Assembly: GCA_035282865.1 (NCBI GenBank)
Contig: DATEVB010000180.1
Span: 1-31,316, forward strand
Length of the DNA stretch: 31,316 bases
Direction: 5' to 3'
From: UBA4744 sp035282865
GTDB taxonomy: Bacteria > Actinomycetota > Acidimicrobiia > Spongiisociales > UBA4744
The notes below the pieces were generated by a model that had not been told where the DNA came from, made no database searches, and worked only from the letters and a program-made list of their open reading frames with translations. This document shows, one piece after another, positions 23,170-31,316 of the stretch (position 1 is the first letter of the stretch; each line of letters starts with the position of its first letter). The position numbers and the translations under genes are program-made.

Positions 23170-24045
23170 TCAGATTTGGGAGATAGAACGGATGGCGCTC
23201 TTCGGCCCGTATTTCGGGGCGTGGACGTTGCCCGCCTTGAGGAGACGGACTACCCGCCCGCGGTGCCCCCGGTATGGCTCGAGCAGTTCGAGCATGCGCC
23301 GGTCGTCGCTGCGCGGCTCGCCCGCCAGTGCCCATGCCACGGTGTTGGGGAGGTGGTAGTCGCCCACCGGTACCGCGTCTGCGTCGCCGAGGGCGGAGCC
23401 CATGACCAAGGCAGCCGTCCAGGGACCGATGCCCGCCAACGCGGTCAGCCGGGCGAAGGCTGCCTCTCCGGTCATGCCGGCGATCTCTTCGAGTCGTCCG
23501 GCGCGCCCGGCCACGAAGCGCAGCAGGTCGGCGCGGGTTCGTTCAATGCCGAGTTCGTGTAGTCGCCAGTAGGGCTGGTCGGCCAGAACCTCTGCAGCGA
23601 CCGGCAGCGTGAGTTCGAGAGGCCCCGGGGCCGGTTCGGAGAGCGTTCGGGTCAATGCCCGCTGATTCCGATGGGCTTGCTTCGTGGCGATCTTCTGGCC
23701 GAGGATGGCAGGAACGATGGATTCGAAGACCCGGTCGGTTCGACCGATCCGTAATCCTCGTCTTCGTTCGGTCAGGTCCCGCAGCATCGGATGGGCCGGG
23801 ACAAACTCCTCAGGGTGGTCCTCGAAGCCGAGCAGTCGAGGCGTCTGGTCGAGAACCCAATCGGCACCTGCCCCCCATGCGGTTGCCTCGATCCAGGGTC
23901 CGGCGTGATCGAAGAAGACCGTTGCCGGACCTTCCGGGGAACGGGTCGCCCACCATCCCCGCTTTCCCGACGCGTCGGCGCCGCCGCTCCCGAGGGTCAG
24001 CCTCAGATTCAGGTCGAACGGTATCTCGATCGTTCGCTTTTTCAC
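23170..24045 (-). CDS. AlkA-type DNA-3-methyladenine glycosylase (HhH-GPD)
   Basis: A 291-residue base-excision glycosylase. The helix-hairpin-helix (about 200-215, LTALAGIGPWTAALVM) is followed by the catalytic Asp, probably Asp229 in VPVGDYHLPN. The segment VPAILGQKIATKQAHR (111-126) is the conserved HhH-GPD entry motif. An N-terminal AlkA-like beta domain is present. It removes alkylated bases from DNA. It starts at GTG 24045. A second alkylation-repair glycosylase (Tag) lies at 30549. Confidence 0.88.
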   Translation of the reverse strand: MKKRTIEIPFDLNLRLTLGSGGADASGKRGWWATRSPEGPATVFFDHAGPWIEATAWGAGADWVLDQTPRLLGFEDHPEEFVPAHPMLRDLTERRRGLRIGRTDRVFESIVPAILGQKIATKQAHRNQRALTRTLSEPAPGPLELTLPVAAEVLADQPYWRLHELGIERTRADLLRFVAGRAGRLEEIAGMTGEAAFARLTALAGIGPWTAALVMGSALGDADAVPVGDYHLPNTVAWALAGEPRSDDRRMLELLEPYRGHRGRVVRLLKAGNVHAPKYGPKSAIRSISQI

Positions 24046-24213
24046 GTGCCAGGCCTTCTTCCGCGTGGCCTCACCACGATGTTCGTCATGGGGAAGGAGC
24101 GAACCGCCGGGTCATGAGGCGCGGCGCTTCATCGTCTCCGTGCCTTGCAGAACCAAGCGTACCGAGGCGGTTCCACCCCGGAGCCGGAAAGGCCGGCTTG
24201 AGAACGATTCCCT

Positions 24214-24753
24214 CTAGAGCGCCCGTTGCAGCTCGTAGTCCGTGATGGCGCCCTCCATCACCAGCTTGCGCTCGGCGCGACCGTAGAAGTGCTGGCCGAT
24301 CTCGAGCGCTCCACTCGTGTAGATGTCCGGCCGGTAGACGGAAACCACCGCCGCCAGGAGCCGGATGTGGAAGCGAGTGTCGACACACGCATCAACGGTT
24401 CTGGCAGTGAGGATCGAGTCGATCATCTCATCGAACAGCGGCGCCAGATCATCAGCCGTATCGATGCGATCCAACAGCTCGTCGCGTACGACCAGCAGTG
24501 CATCTTCGTCGTAGCGGGAATCCCGTCTTGTCATGCGCAGCAGCATGCGGAGCTCTCGCTCGAACACCTCGTGGCGAGGATCGTCATCGACCGGCGGCGG
24601 GGGCGGGACCCGGTGGGCGTCGCGGACTGCGGCCAGCAGACTGTGCGTTCGATCCAGGGTGATCGTGACGTCGCCCTTGTCGGCGTCGATCACCACCTCG
24701 ACTTGGCTCTCCTTGACGCGCGAGGCCTGCCGATCGCCACCCGTTGCGCTCAT
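24214..24753 (-). CDS. Hypothetical acidic soluble protein
   Basis: A 179-residue protein with no membrane helix or signal peptide. An N-terminal beta-like stretch (SQVEVVIDADKGDVTITLDR) leads to a Pro-rich turn and a helical C-terminal domain (about 60-179). No catalytic motif is visible and I do not recognise the family. Codon use matches its neighbours, so it is probably real. It stands alone; the flanking gaps (24046-24213 and 24754-24989) show nothing definite. Confidence 0.6.
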   Translation of the reverse strand: MSATGGDRQASRVKESQVEVVIDADKGDVTITLDRTHSLLAAVRDAHRVPPPPPVDDDPRHEVFERELRMLLRMTRRDSRYDEDALLVVRDELLDRIDTADDLAPLFDEMIDSILTARTVDACVDTRFHIRLLAAVVSVYRPDIYTSGALEIGQHFYGRAERKLVMEGAITDYELQRAL

Positions 24754-24989
24754 GGAGTAATCGTATCGCCTGTTGGCCCAGATCGTGAACGACCAGAGGC
24801 GCCATTCTTGGCAATGTCAGGCGAACCAGCCCTCGGTTCGTGCGTCGGTCACCTCCGATAGGAACCACCCTTCCCTTCGTCATTGCGAAGACCGTATGCG
24901 CGAGACCCGGATCCGGGCATCAACCCGGCGCCGCCACGGCGCGGTAGTTAGAGGCTTCCGGCAGGAGCGTCGTAGGCCGGGACAGTGGT

Positions 24990-25403
24990 TCAGTCCGAAG
25001 CTTCGAGATCGAGCGCCGCCGAGTTGATGCAGTAGCGAAGCCCAGTTGGTTGGGGGCCGTCTTCGAAGACGTGTCCCAGATGCGAGTCGCATCGCGCGCA
25101 TCGAACCTCGGTCCTGATCATCCCGTGACTGGTGTCGACGACCTTCGTCACCCGCTCGTCGGCCGTGGGCGCCCAGAAGCTCGGCCAGCCGGATCCTGAT
25201 TCGTACTTGGTCTCCGACGAGAAGAGTTCGGCTCCGCAGGCGACGCACCGGAACGTCCCGGATTGCTTGGTGTCCCAATAGCCGCCCGAGAATGGAGGTT
25301 CGGTTGCCCCCCGGCGGGTCACTGCAAACTGCTGAGGCGTCAACCGGAGGCGCCAGGTCTCTTCGGTGGTGGGCAGGCGGTCGTCAGGAATCTCGGCGGG
25401 CAT
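24990..25403 (-). CDS. msrB: Peptide-methionine (R)-S-oxide reductase MsrB
   Basis: A 137-residue MsrB that repairs oxidised methionine (R form). Catalytic Cys125 lies in RYCINSAAL. Zn ligands are Cys53/Cys56 (CVAC) and Cys102/Cys105 (CARC). Substrate-binding residues are in GSGWPSFW and RCDSHLGHVF. These are the only five cysteines, so there is no classical resolving Cys; thioredoxin or another thiol may act directly. It lies 18 bp downstream of the metallopeptidase gene at 25422 and is probably in one operon with it. Confidence 0.95.
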   Translation of the reverse strand: MPAEIPDDRLPTTEETWRLRLTPQQFAVTRRGATEPPFSGGYWDTKQSGTFRCVACGAELFSSETKYESGSGWPSFWAPTADERVTKVVDTSHGMIRTEVRCARCDSHLGHVFEDGPQPTGLRYCINSAALDLEASD

Positions 25404-25421
25404 GATGGCTCCTTGCGGGTT

Positions 25422-25922
25422 TCACGTTGCAACATCCGTGTGGCCGTTCTCGTTCCATTCCCTCCCCATGGCGATCAGAAATCCCCTGGCACGCTCGGCG
25501 CGCGGGTAGCGGTCCACCAACGCCCAAAAGGTCTTTCCATGTCCTCGCTCACTCAGGTGCGCCAACTCATGGACAATGAGGTAGTCGAGTACCCAATCGG
25601 GGAACTCCGCCACCCGGCTGGAGACCCGGATCGTCCGATCTTCCGGGGTGCACGATCCCCAGCGGCTTCGCTGGTTGTGAACCCATCGGATGGAATCCGG
25701 CCTCGGGAGCCCATAGAGTCCGGCGAGCCGATGGGCTCTCCTGGTCAGATCGATCGGCTGGCTGGCGGCACGGAGCTCGAACTTCGACCTCATCAGGGCA
25801 ACCCAGTGGAGTTCCTCCGACCGGCTCATTTCGTTTGGAATGGCCACGCGCAGCACATCTCCGATCAGGCGAGCTTGCACCGTCTTCTTGCGCCGGTCGC
25901 TGCGTACGACTTCGATGTCCAC
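25422..25922 (-). CDS. YgjP-like (DUF45) zinc metallopeptidase
   Basis: A 166-residue M48-clan protein. The zinc motif is HELAH (118-122) with a third ligand His128 (GHGKTFW), and NQRSRWGSC (83-91) is the DUF45/YgjP signature. The GTG start at 25922 was chosen because the conserved fold begins there (DIEVVRSDRRKKTVQARL); upstream codons run through the hairpin repeat at 25977. It should be a cytoplasmic metalloprotease of unknown substrate. It is followed closely by msrB, suggesting a joint role in protein damage. Confidence 0.85.
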   Translation of the reverse strand: MDIEVVRSDRRKKTVQARLIGDVLRVAIPNEMSRSEELHWVALMRSKFELRAASQPIDLTRRAHRLAGLYGLPRPDSIRWVHNQRSRWGSCTPEDRTIRVSSRVAEFPDWVLDYLIVHELAHLSERGHGKTFWALVDRYPRAERARGFLIAMGREWNENGHTDVAT

Positions 25923-25976
25923 GATCGGCGATGCTACCGGTGACGGGTGACAAGGAGTGAGCGGGGCGCCGGTAAC

Positions 25977-26047
25977 ACGGGTATCGGCGTCGTAGCAGCA
26001 CCGTATGGGTGGGGTGTCTTTGCGACGCCAGAACCGAACATCACGCT
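25977..26047 (+). repeat. Intergenic hairpin repeat, divergent copy 3
   Basis: It contains TATCGGCGTCGTAG, ACCGTATGGGT and TTGCGACGCCAGAACCG, in the order of the GGCGTCGCAA / ATATGG / CGACGCCAAAA blocks of copy 1. GGCGTCG and CGACGCC pair to form the central stem. It lies between two divergent genes. The relation is looser than between copies 1 and 2. Confidence 0.45.
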
Positions 26048-26064
26048 CAAACCTGATGTTGCCG

Positions 26065-26086
26065 TATGCTAACAATTGCAAGCATA
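26065..26086. promoter_or_regulatory. 22-bp near-perfect palindrome before the GNAT gene
   Basis: TATGCTAACAATTGCAAGCATA is symmetric around CAATTG with two mismatched pairs per arm pairing, and ends 9 bp before the ATG at 26096. It overlaps the ribosome-site region (AGGA at 26086-26089). It looks like an operator for a TetR- or MarR-like dimer. No such regulator is encoded next to it. Confidence 0.6.
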
Positions 26087-26095
26087 GGATCAGCG

Positions 26096-26716
26096 ATGCC
26101 CACCACCGACCTCTCTCAACTGATACCGGTCGAGCTCACTTTGCCCAACGGCACGGCCGTTTCGTTGCGCCCGCTCGTCGCCGAAGACCGCGATGAGCTC
26201 TTCGAGGGGTTCGAGCGTCTCTCGACGGAGAGCCGGTACCGCCGATTCATGACCCCTACCCCCCGTCTGACCCCGCGGGAGCTGGCCTACTTAAGTGAGA
26301 TCGACTATCGCCACCATTTCGCGTGGGGCGTGCAGGTGATGACGGAGCAAGGACCCGACGGGGCCGGGGTGGCTCGATACGTTCGTCTCCCCGACCACTC
26401 GGCCGATGCCGATACCGCTTTCACTGTGTTGGATGAGTATCAGGGGAAAGGGATCGGTCAAGTGCTGTTCCGGGCGCTGGCCATCGCCGGTCGCGTCAAC
26501 GACGTACGGCGGTTCCATTTCGATGTGCTGGCCGACAACCGGCCGATGCTGGGAGTACTCGAGAAATTCGGAGTATCCATGGATCTTGTTGCGCACGGGC
26601 TTACCCACGGCGTGCTCGAGGTGGGCCCGTTTGTAGCCGGCTTGGATTCGTGGCCGCCCGCCGCCGCCCTGACCCGGCTGGCTGCGGCTGCCGCCCGGGC
26701 AGCTGAAAGGGATTGA
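26096..26716 (+). CDS. GNAT-family N-acetyltransferase
   Basis: A 206-residue acetyltransferase. The acetyl-CoA pyrophosphate loop is QGKGIG in VLDEYQGKGIGQVLFRALA (about 115-133). The N-terminal half (LRPLVAEDRDELFEGFERLS and SRYRRFMTPTPRLT) matches the GNAT domain found in Pat-type protein acetyltransferases, but here it has no attached acyl-CoA synthetase or cNMP domain. The substrate may be a protein lysine or small molecule. ATG 26096 has AGGA 6 bp upstream. The adjacent palindrome suggests dedicated control. Confidence 0.85.
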   Translation: MPTTDLSQLIPVELTLPNGTAVSLRPLVAEDRDELFEGFERLSTESRYRRFMTPTPRLTPRELAYLSEIDYRHHFAWGVQVMTEQGPDGAGVARYVRLPDHSADADTAFTVLDEYQGKGIGQVLFRALAIAGRVNDVRRFHFDVLADNRPMLGVLEKFGVSMDLVAHGLTHGVLEVGPFVAGLDSWPPAAALTRLAAAAARAAERD

Positions 26717-26902
26717 CGAACGCCGTTCCCGCCCGGCCCGGTAGCATTGTATCTTCGCAACGGACTCGTGATTTGCCGTCCCACGGCGGGGGTCTCGCGG
26801 TAGGTCATCTTCCGCTGCGGCACCAGCGACGGTGCCAGTCGGTTTGGTGTGACCTCGCCGGCGTCGTCCCACCATGCATATTTCACATAGAGAGGCCTGA
26901 CA

Positions 26903-29602
26903 ATGGGTGACGAGCGCAAGTGGGTGTACGGTTTTGAGGAGGTCGATGACGCCGAAACTCATGTTGGCGGCTCCTGGGACGGTGTCCGTGGATTGTTGGG
27001 AGGCAAGGGCGCCAACCTGGCGGAGATGACCAGGATCGGGGTGCCGGTCCCCCCCGGGTTCACCGTTACCACCGAAGCCTGCAACGCCTATCTGGAGGCC
27101 GGCGCGCAATTCCCCGCAGAGATGTGGGAGCAGGCCCTGGCCGCTTTGAAGCAGGTTGAGGATAAGACCGGGAAGGCCTTCGGCGATGCCTCCAACCCGT
27201 TGCTCGTTTCCTGCCGCTCCGGCGCCAAATTCTCGATGCCGGGGATGATGGACACGGTGCTCAACATCGGCCTCAACGATGAGGTCGTTGTTGGCCTGGT
27301 GCAGTTGACCGGCGACGAGCGGTTTGCGTACGATTCGTACCGCCGGCTCCTCCAGATGTTTGGATCGGTGGTTCTTGGTCTTGACGGCGAACCCTTCGAG
27401 GAGGTGCTCTCCGAGTATCGGAAGATGAGTGGAGTCGACAACGACGCGGCGCTCCCTCCGGAGGCGTTGAAAGAAGCGGTCGAGCGGTTCAAGAACCTTG
27501 CTCCCGATTTTCCACAGGAGCCGGTCGATCAGCTTCGTCTGGCCACCGAGGCGGTCTTCAAGTCGTGGAACGGCAAGCGGGCGTTCGACTATCGAAACGC
27601 CGCCAATATCCGCCACGACCTCGGTACGGCGGTGAACATCCAAACGATGGTGTTCGGCAACATGGGTGACGATTCGGCAACCGGCGTCGCCATGACCCGG
27701 GATGCCACTACCGGAGAAGATCACATCGAAGGCGACTTCCTCATCAACGCTCAGGGCGAGGACGTGGTGGCCGGAACTCGTCCAACCAAGACGATGGACG
27801 ACATGGCCGTCGAAATGCCGGAGCTGTACGGCCAGTTCCGGGAGATTGCCAAGAACCTCGAGAGACACTACCGCGAGATGCAGGACATGGAATTCACCGT
27901 GGAGCGGGGCAAGCTGTGGATTCTCCAGACCCGCGACGGGAAGCGAACCGCCCAGGCCGCGGTCCGGATTGCGGTCGATCTGGCCGAGGAGGGCCTGATC
28001 ACAAAAGAAACGGCGGTTATGAAGGTCACCCCCGACCAGGTCGACTTCTTCCTTCATCCCCAGTTCTCCGTGCAAGCCAAGAAAGCGGCCGTCGAGTCGG
28101 GATCACAGATCGCTACCGGTCTCAACGTATCGCCGGGCGCCGCCGTCGGGGTGGTGGCTTTCGATGCCGACCTCGCCGAGAAGTGGGCGAAGGACGACGG
28201 CAAGAGGGTCATCATGGTCCGGCTCGAGACCAAGCCGGACGACGTACACGGGATGTTGGCCGCCCAGGGCATCCTCACCAAGCTGGGTGGCCGGACCAGC
28301 CACGCCGCCCTGGTCGCTCGCCAGTTTGGCAAGCCGGCCGTGGTGGGCGTCGCCGCCCTCGACATCGATATGGCCAACCGACAGATGACGGTGGACGGCA
28401 AGGTGATCAAGGAAGGCGACTGGATCTCGATCGACGGCACGGTCGGCGAGGTCTTCACGGGCGCCCTCGCCACAGTGGTTCCCGACCTCTCGGATCCGTG
28501 GCTCGAGAAACTGTTGGAGTGGGCAGACGAGTTCCGGACGCTGGGAGTGTGGGCCAATGCCGACTATCCGATCGATGCCGAACGGGCCCGTCAGAACGGT
28601 GCTGAGGGGATCGGGTTGTGCCGAACAGAACACATGTTCTTTGAGGCGGACCGCCTCCCCGTCGTGCAGAAGATGATCACCACCAAGTCCGATGTCGAGC
28701 GCCGGAAGGCCCTCGACATCTTGCTGCCGCTGCAACGGGAGGATTTCGCCGGTCTGTTCCGGGCGATGGATGGCTATCCAGTCATCATTCGTCTCATCGA
28801 CCCGCCCCTGCACGAGTTCCTTCCTGCTTTTGAGGACTTGACCAGCGAACTGGCCGATCTGCGGGTAAAGGCCGCCGCCGGCCAAGACGTGGCAGGACAA
28901 TTGGCAGAGACTCAAGAGATGCTCGAGCGGGTGGAGGCACTTCGCGAGGCCAACCCGATGTTGGGCACTCGCGGTGTGCGGCTCGGGATCATCATGCCCG
29001 ATCTCACCAAGATGCAGGTGCGGGCGATCATGGAGGCGGCCTGCGCCGTCGCCAACGAGGGTGTCGATGTGCACCCAGAGGTGATGATCCCTCTCACCAG
29101 CCATGTCAACGAGCTCAGGCGGCAGCAGACAGTAGTGGAGAGCGAGGCCAAGGTCGTGATGGAGGAACAGGGCATCGAGATCGACTACAAGTTCGGCACC
29201 ATGATCGAGATCCCGCGGGCGGCGTTGACCGCCGCCGAGATCGCCGAGTACGCCCAATTCTTCTCGTTCGGTACCAACGACTTGACGCAGACAACTTTCG
29301 GCATCAGCCGCGACGACGCCGAGTCGGGGTTCCTCGTCGACTATCTGCGCGAGGGGATTTTGCCAGAGAACCCCTTCGCCTCTATCGACGAGTCGGGGGT
29401 CGGGAGACTCATGCAATGGGCCGTTCAGGAAGGACGGGCCACCCGCCCGGATCTCGAGATCGGTATCTGTGGGGAGCACGGTGGAGACCCGAAGTCGATT
29501 GACTTATGCCATCGCCTCGGGATCGATTATGTGAGTTGCTCGCCCTTCCGTGTGCCCATCGCCCGCTTGGCGGCGGCGCACTCGGCCATCACTCACAAGT
29601 AA
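26903..29602 (+). CDS. ppdK: Pyruvate, phosphate dikinase
   Basis: A full-length 899-residue PPDK, which interconverts pyruvate + ATP + Pi with PEP + AMP + PPi. The N-terminal ATP-grasp domain begins LLGGKGANLAEMTRIGVPVP. The phosphohistidine domain has GGRTSHAALVARQFGKPAVV with catalytic His467 and Thr465, the regulatory Thr position in this family. The C-terminal PEP/pyruvate barrel has GLCRTEHMFFE, SFGTNDLTQTTFG and catalytic Cys879 (VSCSPFRVPIARLAAA). AGAGAGG precedes ATG 26903. The 186-bp upstream gap should hold the promoter; CATATT near 26878 is a possible -10. No PPDK regulatory protein gene is nearby. Confidence 0.97.
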   Translation: MGDERKWVYGFEEVDDAETHVGGSWDGVRGLLGGKGANLAEMTRIGVPVPPGFTVTTEACNAYLEAGAQFPAEMWEQALAALKQVEDKTGKAFGDASNPLLVSCRSGAKFSMPGMMDTVLNIGLNDEVVVGLVQLTGDERFAYDSYRRLLQMFGSVVLGLDGEPFEEVLSEYRKMSGVDNDAALPPEALKEAVERFKNLAPDFPQEPVDQLRLATEAVFKSWNGKRAFDYRNAANIRHDLGTAVNIQTMVFGNMGDDSATGVAMTRDATTGEDHIEGDFLINAQGEDVVAGTRPTKTMDDMAVEMPELYGQFREIAKNLERHYREMQDMEFTVERGKLWILQTRDGKRTAQAAVRIAVDLAEEGLITKETAVMKVTPDQVDFFLHPQFSVQAKKAAVESGSQIATGLNVSPGAAVGVVAFDADLAEKWAKDDGKRVIMVRLETKPDDVHGMLAAQGILTKLGGRTSHAALVARQFGKPAVVGVAALDIDMANRQMTVDGKVIKEGDWISIDGTVGEVFTGALATVVPDLSDPWLEKLLEWADEFRTLGVWANADYPIDAERARQNGAEGIGLCRTEHMFFEADRLPVVQKMITTKSDVERRKALDILLPLQREDFAGLFRAMDGYPVIIRLIDPPLHEFLPAFEDLTSELADLRVKAAAGQDVAGQLAETQEMLERVEALREANPMLGTRGVRLGIIMPDLTKMQVRAIMEAACAVANEGVDVHPEVMIPLTSHVNELRRQQTVVESEAKVVMEEQGIEIDYKFGTMIEIPRAALTAAEIAEYAQFFSFGTNDLTQTTFGISRDDAESGFLVDYLREGILPENPFASIDESGVGRLMQWAVQEGRATRPDLEIGICGEHGGDPKSIDLCHRLGIDYVSCSPFRVPIARLAAAHSAITHK

Positions 29603-29718
29603 TCGACTGTTCTGGCGGACGATCGGGGAGCCGGTGGAGTTCGATGGCGTGACTTCAGTCTTGGTGGCGGCAGGACGGCGACGACCAGGGTGACTCCGGC
29701 GGCGACGATGCGGATCAC
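29593..29718 (-). CDS. Possible 41-residue single-helix membrane peptide
   Basis: A GTG-started minus-strand frame encodes MIRIVAAGVTLVVAVLPPPR and 21 basic, Pro-rich residues. One hydrophobic helix is followed by a positive tail, and third positions are GC-rich. It lies 42 bp downstream of the YwiC-like gene in the same frame and strand, so it could be co-transcribed or be a detached 3' fragment. It overlaps the end of ppdK by 10 bp. No ribosome-binding site is clear. Confidence 0.3.
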   Translation of the reverse strand: MIRIVAAGVTLVVAVLPPPRLKSRHRTPPAPRSSARTVDYL

Positions 29719-29760
29719 ACCGATCAGGCTGGAGGGTTGCCCGACGCGGGACCCTTTCCC

Positions 29761-30552
29761 TTACCAGCCAGTCGCTACGCCTACCGCGGTCAGCACCACC
29801 ACCATGAACCCGAACACCATCTGTGTCCAGCCGACCGTCTTGGCCGGCACCGGAGGTCTAGCCAGACCGTAGAACGCGCCGAAGCCGAGCAGGAGGATGG
29901 CCAGGGCGGACAGCAACGGCACGATAGCGAGGGCCGCCGCCAGGCCAACAACCAGCATCGCGGCCACCTGAGCGGCAACGACCCCGGACCGATCGAACGG
30001 CTGATGCTTGGCGCGTCTCACCTGGGCTCGAGCGAAGATGATGGCCGCGAACGAGCGGGCGGCCAGTACCAGCCAGAGACCAAAGGCCGCCGCCCAATCC
30101 CAATCGGCCGCCATGGCGATGGCCGCGGCCGCCGAACCCATGGCGATGCCCCCGGCCAGCTCGGGTAGCAATCCGCGGTTGCGGCTCTGAGCGTCGGCCT
30201 GCAGGGACACCGCCGCGAAAGGGACGGCGACGATGAGCGGCCACCAGAAAGGCCCGTTTCTCGTGGCGATGGCCACGGCCAGTCCGGCCAGTGCCGGCGC
30301 TCCGTATCCGAGCGAAAACCACAAGGCGACGCGGGTGCGGGGGAGGCGTCGCTTGCGGACCAGGTCGGTTGAAACCAGCTTGACCGGTCGCCGCGCCAGA
30401 AACGCCGACGACGTGGCGAGAGCCAGCCCGAAACCCGCCCAGGTTGGTGCCACCAGCAGCCCCAGCAAGATCGGCTCGAGCGTGAAGCCCCAGCCTCCGT
30501 GCTCCGTTGGGAGGGCGATCGAGCGGAGGCGCACACGTGCCGTGTTTGTCAT
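29761..30552 (-). CDS. YwiC-like membrane protein
   Basis: A 263-residue polytopic protein with about eight helices. The N-terminal motif LPTEHGGWGFTLEPILLGLL (14-33) is the signature of the YwiC-like family. Basic loops (RRPVKLVSTDLVRKRRLPRT) separate helices 2 and 3. The family has prenyltransferase-like topology but no proven activity that I know of. ATG 30552 overlaps the tag stop (ATGA), so it is translated with the glycosylase gene. Confidence 0.85.
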   Translation of the reverse strand: MTNTARVRLRSIALPTEHGGWGFTLEPILLGLLVAPTWAGFGLALATSSAFLARRPVKLVSTDLVRKRRLPRTRVALWFSLGYGAPALAGLAVAIATRNGPFWWPLIVAVPFAAVSLQADAQSRNRGLLPELAGGIAMGSAAAAIAMAADWDWAAAFGLWLVLAARSFAAIIFARAQVRRAKHQPFDRSGVVAAQVAAMLVVGLAAALAIVPLLSALAILLLGFGAFYGLARPPVPAKTVGWTQMVFGFMVVVLTAVGVATGW

Positions 30553-31157
30553 GATTGTCCCATGGCGTTGCGGGCTCGCTCGACGTGCGGACGAACGGCG
30601 CATCCTGTCATATGATCGTTGACCAGGCCCATCGCTTGCATGAAGGCGTAGACGGTAGTGGGGCCGACGAACCGCCACCCGCGGCGCTTCAGATCCTTGC
30701 TCATGGCGGTCGATTCCGGGGTGATCGACGGCAATACCGTGGGAAGTGCGGGCCGGTCGGGGGCGAAACGCCACACGTAGGCGGACAGGGATCCGAATTC
30801 CACGGCGGCTTCGAGGGTCCGTCTGGCGTTGTTGATCGTGGCTTCGATCTTTCCTCGGTGGCGAACGATGCCGGCATCGTTCAGTAATCGCTCGATGTCT
30901 GCCCCGGTGAAACGGGCCACCTTGTCGTAGTCGAAGCCGGCGAAGGCAGTGCGGAAATTATCGCGTTTGCGGAGAATGGTCAGCCAGGAGAGGCCGGCTT
31001 GGAAGCCTTCCAGGCTGAGCTTTTCGAACATGCGGTGGTCGTTGGTGACCGGAAAGCCCCACTCGTTGTCGTGGTACTTGACGTACAGGGGGTGGTTGCC
31101 GGCCCACCAACAGCGGGCGACACCGTCATCACCGGTGAGCACAGACTGGTCGGCCAT
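30549..31157 (-). CDS. tag: DNA-3-methyladenine glycosylase I
   Basis: A 202-residue Tag enzyme that excises 3-methyladenine. The order CWWAGNHPLYVKYHDNEWG gives zinc ligands Cys16 and His29, with the C-terminal pair in NDHMTGCAVRPH. The catalytic Glu, by alignment with E. coli Glu38, is Glu50 in LEGFQAGLSWLTILRKRDN. ATG 31157 was chosen because family members begin about 15 residues before the first Cys; the longer open frame adds an unrelated extension. Its stop overlaps the YwiC-like gene. Confidence 0.95.
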   Translation of the reverse strand: MADQSVLTGDDGVARCWWAGNHPLYVKYHDNEWGFPVTNDHRMFEKLSLEGFQAGLSWLTILRKRDNFRTAFAGFDYDKVARFTGADIERLLNDAGIVRHRGKIEATINNARRTLEAAVEFGSLSAYVWRFAPDRPALPTVLPSITPESTAMSKDLKRRGWRFVGPTTVYAFMQAMGLVNDHMTGCAVRPHVERARNAMGQS

Positions 31158-31187
31158 GAACCAGGATGCTACGGCGGTCCCGTTCCG

Positions 31188-31219
31188 GGCGGACCCGACG
31201 CAGGGTCGGGAAATCCGCC
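31188..31219. other. Nested hairpin upstream of tag
   Basis: GGCGGA CCCGAC pairs with GTCGGG and TCCGCC around GCAGG, with a 3-nt bulge. It lies 31 bp before the tag start, in the presumed leader or promoter. It could be a terminator of a gene outside the window or a leader structure. The remaining bases to the window end show no gene. Confidence 0.4.
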
Positions 31220-31316
31220 GCGTCCCACGCGTGATTGCGGTGCCCGTGAGTCCATGCCGGGGGCGCTGGTAGAGATCCGCTCTCTTTGAGCAGGCATCCT
31301 CTTCAGCCACTAGCGT

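Noticed and set aside
26291..28075. 594-codon open frame antisense to the GNAT and ppdK genes
   Set aside because: It mirrors the codon bias of the real plus-strand genes, crosses two of them, and has no recognisable domain.
28103..29479. 458-codon antisense frame inside ppdK
   Set aside because: It lies wholly within a certain gene; a long shadow frame is expected in GC-rich coding DNA.
31158..31310. N-terminal extension of the Tag frame or a tRNA at the window end
   Set aside because: The extension does not resemble Tag proteins, and no cloverleaf with a TTCGA-type arm can be drawn.

Overview
The window is a stretch of GC-rich chromosome, most likely from an uncultured actinobacterium (Acidimicrobiia-like by impression; inference only). 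Signs are the strong G/C third-position bias, the many GTG/TTG starts and 4-bp ATGA/GTGA overlaps, a DUF3039 protein, an Rv3369-type flavin/F420-fold protein, and a response regulator - histidine kinase - HtrA order matching mycobacterial mprA-mprB-pepD. I see no rRNA, tRNA, CRISPR array, insertion sequence or phage gene.

Layout. 1-230: tail of a small coiled-coil protein and its terminator. 351-3973: a GbsR/MarR-type regulator behind a perfect 15-bp dyad, overlapping an ABC-2 exporter (ATPase and two permeases). 4101-5577: a cysteine-containing Rrf2 regulator divergent from a TauE/SafE anion exporter. 5714-13643: an envelope-stress block with a two-component system, an HtrA protease with PDZ domain, a degenerate PAP2 protein plus a membrane partner, a DUF3039 protein, and two related secreted helical proteins separated by a decayed DUF1801 gene. 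13718-18389: an Rv3369-like protein, then a five-gene overlapping DUF4129 / membrane protein / MoxR / DUF58 / membrane protein operon. 18499-24753, mostly minus strand: an OB-like membrane-anchored protein overlapping a 43-residue CxxC/HTH protein, LapA, a patatin (plus strand), an HSDL2-like SDR, a 2-TM protein, an AlkA-type glycosylase and an unknown protein. 24990-31157: MsrB with a YgjP-like metallopeptidase, a GNAT behind a 22-bp palindrome, pyruvate phosphate dikinase, and a Tag glycosylase overlapping a YwiC-like membrane protein.

The strongest non-gene signal is one family of tandem 11-bp direct repeats (consensus near TTCTCATCCGC) in four promoters: the response regulator itself, the HtrA gene, and each secreted paralogue. 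In each, a -10-like hexamer follows the last repeat by 6-7 bp. A further array faces backwards in the regulator's own promoter. I infer a compact MprA-like regulon with autoregulation, a periplasmic-side protease, and two small exported proteins as outputs. A loosely conserved intergenic hairpin repeat occurs three times (3974, 5580, 25977).
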